The notes below the pieces were generated by a model that saw only the letters and a program-made list of their open reading frames with translations, did not search any database and was not told the DNA's origin. The position numbers were made by a program, and so were the translations under genes. Shown in pieces: positions 13,112 through 23,056 of a stretch of DNA of 35,262 bases. Source of the stretch: Phytophthora quininea (taxonomy: Eukaryota > Oomycota > Peronosporomycetes > Peronosporales > Peronosporaceae); assembly GCA_011947345.1 (NCBI GenBank), contig JAAVTG010000307.1:1-35262 (forward strand), in the 5' to 3' direction. The stretch's first letter is position 1, and the number at the start of each line of letters is the position of its first letter.

Positions 13112-13127
13112 AAAATGCGGAATGAGC
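13112..13127 (-). promoter_or_regulatory. Perfect oomycete core promoter of the glucan synthase gene
   Basis: Read on the minus strand this is GCTCATTCCGCATTTT, an exact match to the 16-nt oomycete initiator plus flanking-region consensus GCTCATTYYNCAWTTT. It lies about 46-61 nt upstream of the ATG at 13066. This supports the start with the signal peptide rather than a start further inside the gene, and it is the strongest promoter call in the window. Confidence 0.85.
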
Positions 13128-14395
13128 TGGGCAGATCTTGGACCAGCTTTTATGTTGCGCATATGTTGCGCTAAGCTGCATATATTTCAAGGGCTGTGCA
13201 GGGTCTTTCGAAGGCTGAGGCGAGTTTCTCAGCCGGCCACGTCGGCCACCGCTATTAAACGTCGTTCTCCTCTGTCTTCGCGGGGCTGAGCGAGTCGCGT
13301 CCAACTGCTCGCAGGCGCGGAGGTCCCAGCAGCAGGCCGCTCGTCCTTTGCTGGGTCCCGGTAGCTGCCGCGCTTCCCCTCTTTGTCCCTCGCATGGGCA
13401 ACAGTTCCAGTGTGTAACCACTTTTTGAATTCTCATCATGATTCACGACGATCAATAGCAGCCGTCCGACGATCGACGCGAGGCGCAGATGCCGCAGTCT
13501 GCGGTATCTCTCTCCAGTCCGCAGAGGCGATCCAGCCACGGCGTCCTCGATGCGAAAAGCGTTTCTGGTGTTGGCTGGCAACCATGGCTGGTGAGACCTT
13601 GCGAGCTTCTTGTCCTGATTTATTGCGCGCCAAGCGGCCCAGCAACTTTGCGTTTGATGGGCATCACGTCGGACTTGCTTCAGCGCCGATCTCGCTGCGG
13701 TCCCCTTGCAGCCTCAAGGATCGGGCGGCGCGTCTTGATCGATCTGCCCATACTCCAGGCAAGAGTGCTGCTTGAGCGCCGGCAGTTGTTGGCGACAAAT
13801 CCTGCAGATAGGAAGCCACACGACCGCCAAAGACACGACGGCAACTCAGTTTGTACATCACTCTGCTCGCGCGGTGCAGATAGCACCAGCAGACCTGCTC
13901 CAAGCTGCTTGCGGGGGGGTTCCATGGCGATGGCGCAGTGCTCCGCGAATGCAAACTAGACTTGACATGTGTGAGTCACCCAGAGATCCGCCACGAACTT
14001 GGCGATCAGCAAGCCCCGGGCTCAGTTTTCTGATAACAGTCCACCCCCGGTTTATGTCCGTTAGCTTGGCGTTTGTATTAAGATACTGCTAAAAATAGAA
14101 CATGGACATCCCTTTCCGCAGGCGAGCCGTTGTCACTGCTGGAGGACAGCACATTGTGCATGGTGCTGAGCGCAATGCCGCTCCGACAACGCCGCGCATG
14201 ACGCGCAGTGCGAATGGCGTGTGCGTCGCCGATGATCGAATGCACGGATTAGATTCGATTGGTACATGTACCACAGCTGCACCACCGAAATGCTGTGCAC
14301 CACATGCCCATGTAGCACATCCGATGGAACGCCATGTGGGACGGTCTCTCCTTGGCCACACACACCTCGACGTTCCCTGTCAACTTGGTGCATCA
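13128..14395. other. Divergent intergenic region between glucan synthase and TypA
   Basis: About 1.27 kb separates two divergently transcribed genes. Apart from the core promoter of the glucan synthase at its left end I find no motif or family. Several 90-210-codon open frames on both strands have no recognisable content. No initiator as good as the other promoters was found just upstream of the TypA start. Confidence 0.45.
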
Positions 14396-16606
14396 ATGTG
14401 GCTGCGTCGCTCCTGCCTGCCCGCCCTTGCGCGCGCGTGCCACCCAGCGCTCACTGCTGCAGCGCAATGCGGCTGTGCTGTCGCGCGCCTTCTCCAGCGA
14501 CTACTCGGCCGAGAACATCCGCAACGTAGCCATTGTGGCACACGTCGACCACGGCAAGACCACGCTGGTGGACCAGCTGCTCAAGCACGGCGGCAACACG
14601 CTGTCCGAGGAGCGTGTTATGGACTCCATCGACCTGGAGCGCGAGCGTGGTATCACCATCATGTCCAAATGCACGCGCGTCGAGTACAACGGCCACGTGC
14701 TCAACATCGTGGACACTCCCGGGCACGCCGACTTTGGCGGTGAAGTGGAGCGCATTCTGAGCATGGTGGACGGTGTCGTGCTGGTGGTGGACGCTACAGA
14801 GGGACCCATGTCCCAGACCAAGTTCGTTCTCACCAAGGCGCTGAACCGCGGACTGAAGCCGCTGGTGGTTATCAACAAGGTCGACCGCGATACCAGTCGC
14901 CTTGATGGCTCTGTCGAGAACGAGCTGTTCGACATGTTCGTTGCACTGGACGCCAACGACGAGCAGCTGGATTTCCCCGTGCTGTACGCTTCGGCCAAGC
15001 AGGGATGGGCTGTGCGCGACCTTGACGATGACAGCGAGAAGCGAGACAGCATGCTGGCGCTGCTCGACGAGATCACTCGCTACGTGCCTGCCCCAGAGGC
15101 TACTGCGGACAAGCCGTTTGCGATGGCCGTCACGATGATCGGCTATGACCCGTACGTCGGTCGTCTAGCTACAGGGCGTATCCACGCAGGAACCGTGAAG
15201 GTATGTCATTTGTTGTGGGGCTCGCTGTAGACCACATGGAATTAACGTTTGTGGTCGTGATGCTTGTAGGTTGGCGACTCGATCCAAGTGTTGAACCGCG
15301 AGAGCAAGAAGCTCGAAACTGGCCGTGTTACCAAGATGTTTGTGACTCGCGGCGTTGCCAAGTCGGAGGTCACGTGGGCCACTGCTGGTACGTTGAGCGT
15401 CACTTATTGTATTTTGCATAGGTATTAACGAATGGGTTGTCTAACGTACACTCTTGCATCAAACAGGCGACATTATTACCATTGCAGGAGTCAACGCGTA
15501 CGTGTCCGACACTATCGCCGATGTTGCGGTGACGGAGCCCATTCCGTCTCCGCAGCTGGACCCGCCCACGATTTCCATGACGTTTGGAGTGAACGATGCG
15601 CCGACGGCTGGCAAGGACGGCAAGTTCCTCACGTCCTCTCACATTAAGCAGCGTCTGGAGCGCGAGTGCGAAAACAACGTCGCCATCTCCATCTCTCCCA
15701 GCAAGTCGTCCGAGGCTTTTGACGTTCACGGCCGTGGCGAGCTTCAACTCGCTATTCTGATCGAAGAAATGCGCCGCGAAGGCTTTGAGATGTCGGTCTC
15801 GGCTCCTCAGGTGCTCTTCAAGACTGACCCGGAGACTAACCAGAAGCTTGAGCCCATCGAGGAAGTCACGATCGATGTCGATTCCGACTTCTCTGGCACG
15901 GTTATCGACAAGCTGTCTACCCGTGGCGGTGAGATTGTTGAGTTCAAGGAGATGCAGGACAAAGTGCGTCTCCAGTTCAACATCCCGAGTCGCTGTTTGA
16001 TGGGCTACCGCAGTGAAGTACGTAACGAATGTCCTTGCTCAATTGTTTTCGATGGCGAATACTCATTCTCTTTGCACTTTGTTCCTCTGCAGATTAAGAC
16101 GGACACACGTGGAAGCGGCATTCTGAACTCGATCTTCCACGGCTACTCCCCTACCAGGGCTCTGCTACGCCCTCCAAGGGCAAGCTGATTTCTTCCGCCC
16201 AGGGCTCCTGCACGGTACGATGTTGTTAATCTGATAGGCTTACATTCAGCATGCGCTAACGCTCAGTCGCTGTTTGCAGGCGTATGCTCTGAACACGCTG
16301 GAGGACCGTGGTGAAATGTTTGTGAAGCCCGGTGACGAGGTGTACGAGGGTATGATCGTCGGTGAGCACAGCCGACCGACGGACATTGAGATCAACCCTA
16401 CCAAGGAGAAGAAGCTCACGAATATGCGCGCGGCCGGCACGGATGAGAACGTCAAGTTGTCTCCGATCCGTCAGATGTCACTGGAGGACATTGTGACCTA
16501 CATTGGCGAGGACGAAATGATCGACGTGTCCCCGTCCAAGATTCGCATGCGGAAGCGTGAGCTGACAGCCAATGCCCGCAAGCGTACGCAGTCCAAGAAG
16601 AAATAG
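14396..16606 (+). CDS. TypA/BipA-family translational GTPase, probably mitochondrial
   Basis: A ribosome-associated GTPase of the EF-G/LepA superfamily. The G domain is complete: AHVDHGKTT (P loop), ERERGITIMSK (switch I), DTPGHADFGGEVER (G3), NKVD (G4) and SAK (G5). The BipA hallmarks follow: SEAFDVHGRGELQLAILIEE, TRGGEIVEF and IKTDTRGSGILNSIFHGY. Exons are 14396-15200, 15270-15387, 15467-16017, 16093-16214 and 16280-16606, with introns of 65-79 nt at GT...AG. The ATG at 14396 opens an Arg/Ala-rich presequence (MWLRRSCLPALARA) and the next frame continues to LSRAFSSDYSAENIRN, so a one-base break in the GC run near 14430 is inferred. Without it the frame would have to start at 14334 with no presequence. 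A second break, near 16150, fits a lost C before YQGSATPSKGKLISSAQGS. About 640 residues. Confidence 0.88.
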
Positions 16607-16837
16607 ACGGCTTTGGCTCGCAGATGTAGAGCGTGACGACAGCACCGATCATCCGCCGAAGACCCGACAATCTACTCGTGTTCATAGACAACCATAGAGC
16701 TCCAGAACGCATAGATAACTATTGTGTGAATGCTAGACAACCTCTCTCCTTCGTGTACCAAAAGGCAACTTGATCGGCACTTCTATCTAAAATCTAGGTT
16801 ATAAACTGGACAGTCACAACATTTCCAAGATCCGAAG

Positions 16838-19800
16838 ATGGCGCTGACCGGAGACGATGAGGCCGCGTACAACATGCTGGCCATGAAGATTCAGCGCGAC
16901 GTCAACTGTCTGGCCGACCCTGACCGCAGCGTGCGTCGTCGCGCCGCTGACAAGCTGCACCGCGCGTTGCAGAGCGAGGCGTCTCGCGTGTCAGCTCCAG
17001 TGCTCCGCGCTCTGTGCACCACCAACCTGCAGAGTCCGCTGCTGCACTGCGCCGAGTCGGATGCTGTCGAGAAATGCCGTGAGCGTGCACTGACATCGCT
17101 GCTGTTTCTGTGCGAGAACGGGGCGCTAGAACCGTCCGAGGCGACGCTGAAGGAACTGACAACACTGGTGGACGCTCGACTGGGCAAACTGCCGTATCCG
17201 GAGCCGACCGAGGAGATCCGATTACTAATTCTGCAGCTTTTGCACACATTTTTGAAGCAGTTTGCAGCGGTGAAGGAGCCACAGACATCATTGCGAGATG
17301 TGATCACCGAGTTGGCCAACGCACTCGGCAAGACGGCGGTGGATCCGTTCCCAGATGCCAAGAAAATGTCTGCAGAATGCGTCATTTTGATTTCCAAGAG
17401 CTGGAAGACCGACGTGACTATGCAGATCGGCACAATTGTACGGCCGATCGTAGTAAACCTGGGCCACCAGCACAGTAGAGTGCGCGTGTGTGCGCTGCTA
17501 GCCCTAGAAGCTGCGGTTCCATGCGGGTCGGAGGCGTTGCCGGAACTGATGAAGGAGGTGGTGTTGCCTGCAGCAAATAAGGTGGTGTTTGACCACACGC
17601 CGTCTGTGAGGAAGCAATTGGTGAACATGCTGGCGACGTGGCTGACAAACATCGAGCAAGTCCAGCAGTTTGAAGCGTCCCTCTTCCCGGTTTTCTTGGC
17701 TGGTGTTGTGGATGAAGCCCCGGAGGTTCGTGCGCTTTCGCTAAAGAAAATGAACGAACTGTCAGTCGTTTGGGAAACTCGGAATGAAGAAGGAGTTATC
17801 TCGTCAAGTGACGTGGAGCTCATGGAAGTTGATAGCGAAGTTAACAAGCGCAACCCACCGCTATTTTTCGAGACTCGACCACCCCAGTTGCCCGCAAGCT
17901 TGCCCGTAGTGTCCAACCCCAAGTGTTACCACTTCTACTGGAAAAGACTAGCGATTGGACTGTGCAAGTTCGCGAGCGCTATACGAAGGTGCTCAGTGCG
18001 TATTTAATCATGCTGGAGGACAGCATGAGCCCTTCGCTCGACAAGATTTTTGCTGCGTTGGGCAAAACTTGCCGCGACGACGAGGACTCTGTTGTCGACA
18101 GTGTTAAAGCGTGCTTGGGTGTTATTGGATTCTACGCTGACTCGCGAATGATTTTGGCGTCATTGCTCCCGATGGTGGCTGGGAGGTTAGCGGGGCAAGA
18201 CACGGCACAGCATCGCACGAACGGACTGATCTTGTTAGGCATGAGTATTGAAGGCATGACGGCGAAAACTATCGCGGATCATTTAGAGGTAAGGCTTTTG
18301 TCGATATCGCTTGAAACGCAGTACCTTATCGTTGTTTATGGCTGGATGAACTAGCTTATCACGGAGGCACTCTGCGATGCAGGGCTACGAGAATCTGAAG
18401 TTACCGATCTCCAAGACCAATTGGCTGGTGTTGTTGCGAGCATTATTAAAACGGCAGGACCCATGCTTTCGCAGAAGGATGAAACATGCTTTCGGCTGTT
18501 CTGGGTGCTCAGTCACCTTCTTGCGGCGTCTTCTGAATCTTCAATTGCTCACGATACGGTACGCCGATCGCTGTTTCTGAACTCCGGCGGTAAATCACTT
18601 TTGCGGTGAATGCTATTAGGCGAGCGAAGCACTGGAGGACCTTGCGGCTAAAGTGAATCAGCCCCAAAAGGTTTGATATAACGCGTATTGAAAGTTCCTT
18701 GAGAGCAAACGTTTAATTGCTAGTTCCTGTGTATTGCTAGGCGCTTTATGCACGCTACCTGGGCAAGCTACTGGATACAATGAGGCTTCCAGGTGACGCT
18801 GGGTCGAGTTGGCAAAAGAGCAATCCCAGCCGCGTGCTATTCGATTCGCTTTGCAGGCGTGGTGGAGAGGTACAATGGTGTACCAAGACCGGACATACCA
18901 TCAGACTGACCTTTGGTTTCGTAGGCATGCGGGGAAAATATGGCGAAAATTGTACCCGTCATTTTGATGCATTTAGACCCGAACCAGGATGCTGACGTCC
19001 GGCTTGCTTTCCTCGCGTTACTGGAGACGATGCTCGGAATGGACACCATCAGCCAGGTATGCTGTGTTCGTTTGGGCAGAAGGTTTTGTGTTACTGATTC
19101 CCACTGCAAAACTATTTTGTGTAGCCTTTCAAGCCGTTTAGTGCAGAGCTGCTGCAAAAGCAATTATCCCCAACATCGTCTGGCGAGGAGGACGTGTCGC
19201 CGCAACAATCAGGTGCGTTCTCGTTAGCACCGGAGGCCTAATCCTCGGTTGATTAATGTCGCCATGATCTTCACGTCATTAGAAAAGTAGCTGTGGCTTG
19301 CGCGTACACCCTTCTTCGTCAGGGGATTGCCGAACAAGCCTGCTTGTTTGAGACAGCGCCTCAGGTATTGTTTATCCTGACTCGATGGTCATCTTTTATG
19401 AAACTTACGTGGCATGACACGGTTTGAAGATGCTACCGGTGCTGAAGTCGTCAATGGATGACAGTGACGCCAAGACCCGTCAGTTGGTCTGCCTTGCGTT
19501 GCAGTATCTGTTTGTGGCTTTGCCTGGCTGTCTGGGAGGTAAATCACGCAGCAATGTCGTTTTTCCCTGGAATTCCCTTCACATTGAAATCATTTTTGTA
19601 ACAGAGGAGCCCGTGCATCAGCTTTACGCAGAGATTCTGAAACGTCTGGACGACAGTAATGATACAGTGCGTAAAGCTGCGTGCCAAACATTTTCAACTT
19701 TCCTTCGGGCAGCACCCAAGGAGCATTTCCAGGGAACCATCATCGACTATACCATGGACTGCCTGTTTGTTCATCTGGATGACTCGGAGCCCGACATCCA

Positions 19801-19925
19801 GGTATGTCCTGAAGTCACCACGCCAACATACTTTATTAGATTGCTCACGTGTACTGCTGAATGCCTTGTAGGAAGCGGTCTTGGAGGTTCTCAAGCAAAC
19901 GGCGCCCATCGATGCCCCCGACTAG
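16838..19925 (+). CDS. DNAAF5: Dynein axonemal assembly factor 5 (HEAT-repeat protein, HEATR2-like)
   Basis: In animals and algae DNAAF5/HEATR2 is a cytoplasmic factor that preassembles axonemal dynein arms; here it would serve the zoospore flagella. The translation is alpha-solenoidal throughout, beginning RDVNCLADPDRSVRRRAADK. A middle block (LPLLLEKTSDWTVQVRERYT, then GLILLGMSIEGM) resembles HEATR2 in order and spacing. The total is about 850 residues, like the human protein. The first exon runs 16838-18288. Short exons follow (18355-18558, 18620-18670, 18741-18869, 18925-19056, 19125-19212, others to 19925) separated by introns of about 60-90 nt; the last ends KQTAPIDAPD with TAG. One frame change near 17865 fits loss of a T from a T run. 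The junction near 19212-19283 does not keep frame as drawn. It follows TypA on the same strand after 231 bp. A generic HEAT-repeat protein is the alternative. Confidence 0.75.
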
Positions 19926-20088
19926 CGAAAAAGCCGAAGAAAACCGGACTCGCCACCAAAGTCCCCACTACTGCGACCAGTTACTGGAGATAGCCACCGC
20001 ACAGTCGTCGTCATGATTGCCGACAATGAGGAAACCGACCGGCAACAAACGAGCACAATAGACGCTGCTCCCAAGTGTCCATGAACCC

Positions 20089-20617
20089 TCAGACCGTCTC
20101 CAGCTCCTGCTCGTCCAGGGTCTTAAAGTACTCCACCAGCTCCTCGATCCGCTTCTTTTCCTTCTTGTCCTGCTCGCGCTGTCGCTCGAGATTGCGCTGC
20201 TTCCTCTTGCGGGGTTTGGTCTTGGCCGCCTTGAATGTGAACGCCGGCGGCGTGCCTTGGCTGGGCTTGCTCTGCTTCTGGCGCTTGGTTGCGCCACGTC
20301 CGTCGGCGCTAGCCTTCGCCTTGCTCTTCCGTCCGGTCTTAAGCCTCGAGACCTCGTTCACAGTGTTCTCCTGCAGTCGGTAGTCAGTGTACGATTTCCA
20401 TACTCCTTCTTGCAAGAAGATTGTACCTTGTCGCTGCCGGCAAAAGCTGCCGCCATGAAACAATCGGTTAAAGAAAGGAAGGTTGTAGAAAGCAGCACGA
20501 GAGCTCACCGTCCTCGCCTGAGTCGTCGAGCTGGCAGGTCTGCTTCACGGGGTCTTGCGTCGAGTCTGCATTCTTGTCTTGGATGCGGAACGGAATGAAG
20601 GTCAACTTCAACGCCGT
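20089..20617 (-). CDS. Unknown basic protein with C-terminal coiled coil (5' end not found)
   Basis: Two exons are supported: 20509-20617 (TALKLTFIPFRIQDKNADST, ending ...LDDSGED) and 20089-20408 (EGVWKSYTDYRLQENTVNEV onward). They are joined by a 100-nt intron with a GTGAGC donor. The second exon holds a Lys/Arg-rich stretch that could be a nuclear signal (KTKPRKRKQRN) and a charged helix ending KKRIEELVEYFKTLDEQELE. A good acceptor (pyrimidine tract then CAG) precedes the first exon, so an earlier exon with the start codon is implied. No suitable ATG lies between it and the divergent PRA1 gene about 150 bp away, so the 5' end may overlap that gene or be hidden by an indel. I do not recognise the family; the composition suggests a nuclear or nucleolar protein. 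Confidence 0.6.
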
Positions 20618-20764
20618 CTGGCGAAAGATAAGAAAAAATAAAATTGTTGGTGTTAAGTTTAGATAGCCGATATTTTTAGCCAATCCGTTGTCGACAAGTC
20701 TTTGTCGCTTCTTTTATCTCCCACACGCAAAAAGCGACTCGGAAGAGCACAGACACAAGTGAAC

Positions 20765-21675
20765 ATGAGCGCTATCAAGGTCGCCGCCGACGAGCCCCAG
20801 GGCACCATCACCATGGAGGTGCCGCAGCACGCGCTGCAGAAGATCCGGAACCAGCTCATGAAGGCTGTGGACGTCCGCAACGTGCGCGGCATCTCGCAAT
20901 TCTTCGGCCTAGGTACGACAGCACTGATAACGAGGCTACACGAATAGTCCCTCCCTCTCCATCTCGTCGCTAACTCAGGTCTCTGTATATGACGATATTT
21001 ACAGGCGAAGAGAAACCCTTCAACGTGCCTGGACGGGAGGTGCTGGCCACTCGCTGCCGCAAGAACGCGCTGTTCTTCAGCGCTAACTACGCTATCTCCG
21101 CCGCGCTGGTGGGCGTCGTCACTATGTACGTTCAGCCGTGCTGGAGTTGCAGTGATAGAGATGGCTAATGGCTGCTGCGTATCGCTATGCTGTAGCCTGC
21201 TGAACCCGTTCTTCCTCTTCGTGCTGATCTGCCTGGGCGGCTTCTGGCTCTACATGTCGAGCGCCACGGCCAACGAGTCGCCTGAGAATCCGACCAAGAT
21301 CATGGGGCGGACGGTCACGCCGGACCAGCGGAAGCTCGGTATGCTCGGTGGTATGTCAAGTGCTATGCTGTAAAACTTTTTTTTTCGTGCCAAGGTGAGC
21401 TCACATGGGAGGTTTTGCTTTTGTGTCGGTTACAGTTAGCGCGACGGTGATTGTCGTTTTCGGAGGCTCGATCCTCTTTACGATCTGCTCGGCTAGGTGA
21501 GTTGATGTTGTCTGTGTGGTGCGGGGAATAATTTGGCTGACCAGGGTGTTTTTCCATCTATAGCGGCGCTCTTGCCATTTCGCACGCCATCCTTCGTGAC
21601 TGCCCTTCCATCCGCGAGGAAGACGAGCTTGGCTTCCTATCGCCCGAGGCGGACCAGATCGCGGAGACTGTGTAA
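20765..21675 (+). CDS. PRA1-family (prenylated Rab acceptor) membrane protein
   Basis: PRA1 proteins sit in Golgi/endosomal membranes and bind prenylated Rab GTPases in vesicle traffic. Five exons (20765-20912, 21005-21125, 21196-21350, 21436-21496, 21564-21675) join cleanly in phase to give 198 residues, with no frame break. The PRA1 domain begins VPGREVLATRCRKNALFFSA. Two hydrophobic hairpins follow (NYAISAALVGVVTMI-LLNPFFLFVLICLGGFWL, then VSATVIVVFGGSILFTICSA), with the family's short loop between. The C-terminus is acidic (LRDCPSIREEDELGFLSPEA). Introns are 67-92 nt. It is divergent from the unknown gene at 20089-20617, with which it may share a promoter region. Family assignment is confident; subfamily is not. 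Confidence 0.88.
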
Positions 21676-22105
21676 TCGTGGCAAAACGCACCAGGCGAGC
21701 CACACAAATAAGATACCCTGCATAGAATGAAATAAGCGAAGAGACAGCGTTGCTCGCGCAACGATACAACTTCGCAATCCAACAAACAATTCCTTACTGA
21801 AAAGCGATTTTGCTCGCCACGTTACATTAATTTGATACTAGGGTATTGGCGACAGAAAGCCTCGCAGGAAACTAAATGAAGCACACCACCGCCTTCATTT
21901 CATTGCTTATTTTGTCGGTAGCGCTGGTAGACATCTGCAGTAAATGTAAAATCGACCAGAGGACGGAGCAATAGGTTAGAAAAAAGAGAATTTCACCCAC
22001 ACGAGAAAGATGAGTGGCAACTCTCATTGTTTGGTGTTCCAGGTTTCTCGGTCTGATAAATGTTCAATTTACCATAACAGACATCTAGAACCATGTCATC
22101 TCTGC
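21676..22105. other. Intergenic region 3' of the PRA1 gene
   Basis: Presumed 3' UTR and spacer, more AT-rich than the genes to the left. It marks the transition to the repeat-rich block. I see no gene or structured element in it. Confidence 0.5.
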
Positions 22106-22253
22106 TTGATCACGATCGCTGCGATGCATTCTGCACCCAGTTTTACTACAGATTTCCCCGGCAGATCTGGACCTGGACCTGCACATAAACCTTATAAAGT
22201 TGTCGAGTTCAGCAGTGCGATTTGCTGATCACGAATCACTAACGTATTGTTTT

Positions 22254-22266
22254 AGATTAGCATTGG
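22254..22266 (-). repeat. Second copy of the Helitron terminal sequence
   Basis: AGATTAGCATTGG here repeats exactly, in the same orientation, at 23054-23066, 800 bp away, where it forms the terminus of a Helitron. On the minus strand both read CCAATGCTAATCT. No comparable hairpin lies beside this copy, so it may be a decayed or recombined terminus, or a chance match. Confidence 0.4.
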
Positions 22267-22322
22267 TAGTTGCAAGTTGGCGGTGGAAGTTGGAGGGCTG
22301 AAGATGGAGGTTAGTTATTGCG

Positions 22323-22592
22323 GTGATACACGTGCACGACGGCGGCGACACCATTTACGAACTCCCCATGCCATCAACATATCTGCAAGAGAAGTACGTC
22401 CGGCTCACAATTGGCCAGGTGCTGATGCTATTAACAAGACCTCATTACATTGCCGTCATGTCGAAAATCCCAAAACTTTGTGGATTCGCAGTCTTTATGG
22501 GTCCCACCTTTCCAGATCTGCCGGGGAAATCTGTAGCTGGGGTTGATGGAGAAGCATCGGTGCTTGACCTTTCAAGACGCAAAATCTCATGA
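22323..22592 (+). pseudogene. Short ORF in the inverted duplication, unknown family
   Basis: An 89-codon frame reading TIYELPMPSTYLQEKYVRLT, then GQVLMLLTRPHYIAVMSKI and GPTFPDLPGKSVAGVDGEAS. The partial inverted copy on the other strand (about 22106-22190) conserves the GPxxPDLPGKSV core, so the sequence was probably once protein-coding. No promoter or start context is evident, and the 5' part of any parent gene is missing. It is probably a gene fragment carried or left by a mobile element. Function unknown. Confidence 0.4.
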
Positions 22593-22880
22593 GAACCTTC
22601 GCTCCTCCTTTGCTCAATCCCCCAGGGACACGTAACGGAACACCTAAGAGATGACACATGAAAATGATCATATTAAAAAAACTAAGTAGAGGACAATCAC
22701 GATTGATGGCCCAATGGAAATCTGAGATCGATGACTATCTTGATGGCGATTTCGTTTTGATAGATCAAGTTCACAGGTAATTCAAACTTGAAGCGAACAC
22801 GAAGATGCTTTGTCGAGTCGTGGAGGATCGAAAATGCGGACATAAAACGGAACGTATGCTTTCAACACAAGCCAGCTGGT

Positions 22881-22899
22881 TGCGCCGCTTTGCGGCGCA
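22881..22899. repeat. Perfect GC-rich hairpin
   Basis: TGCGCCGC and GCGGCGCA form an 8-bp perfect stem around a TTT loop. A second imperfect stem follows at about 22909-22950 (TCCGGAGCG against CGCTCGGCCGGA). It resembles the structured ends of rolling-circle transposons, but no CTRR end abuts it at the expected distance. Confidence 0.5.
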
Positions 22900-23056
22900 G
22901 TCTTCGTTCTCCGGAGCGCTTTAGACAAAGCCTCGCTTCGCTCGGCCGGATGTACTTAGATGTGTTATTGTTTAGATCAATGTACTGAGGTTTTTAGCCA
23001 ATCAGAAAAAGTGTGACTGTCGGACAGATTTACAGACACGCCTTTTTTGTTAAAGA

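Larger units (their letters stand above)
22106..22592. repeat. Inverted duplication of a short coding fragment (fold-back)
   Basis: A perfect 24-bp inverted repeat (22148-22171 against 22511-22534, core TTTCCCCGGCAGATCTGG) sits inside diverged inverted arms of roughly 70 bp, separated by about 340 bp. Both arms read as the same kind of peptide. The plus-strand arm (open frame 22323-22592) gives FMGPTFPDLPGKSVAGVDGE, and the minus-strand arm gives GPGPDLPGKSVVKLGAE, with a stop soon after in each. This is two divergently oriented fragments of one coding family, not an arbitrary palindrome. I do not recognise the family. Confidence 0.7.

Noticed and set aside
16891..17922. 343-codon open frame antisense to the DNAAF5 gene
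   Set aside because: It mirrors the long coding exon on the other strand and is Ser/Thr-rich with no recognisable domain; GC-rich coding DNA commonly leaves such shadows.
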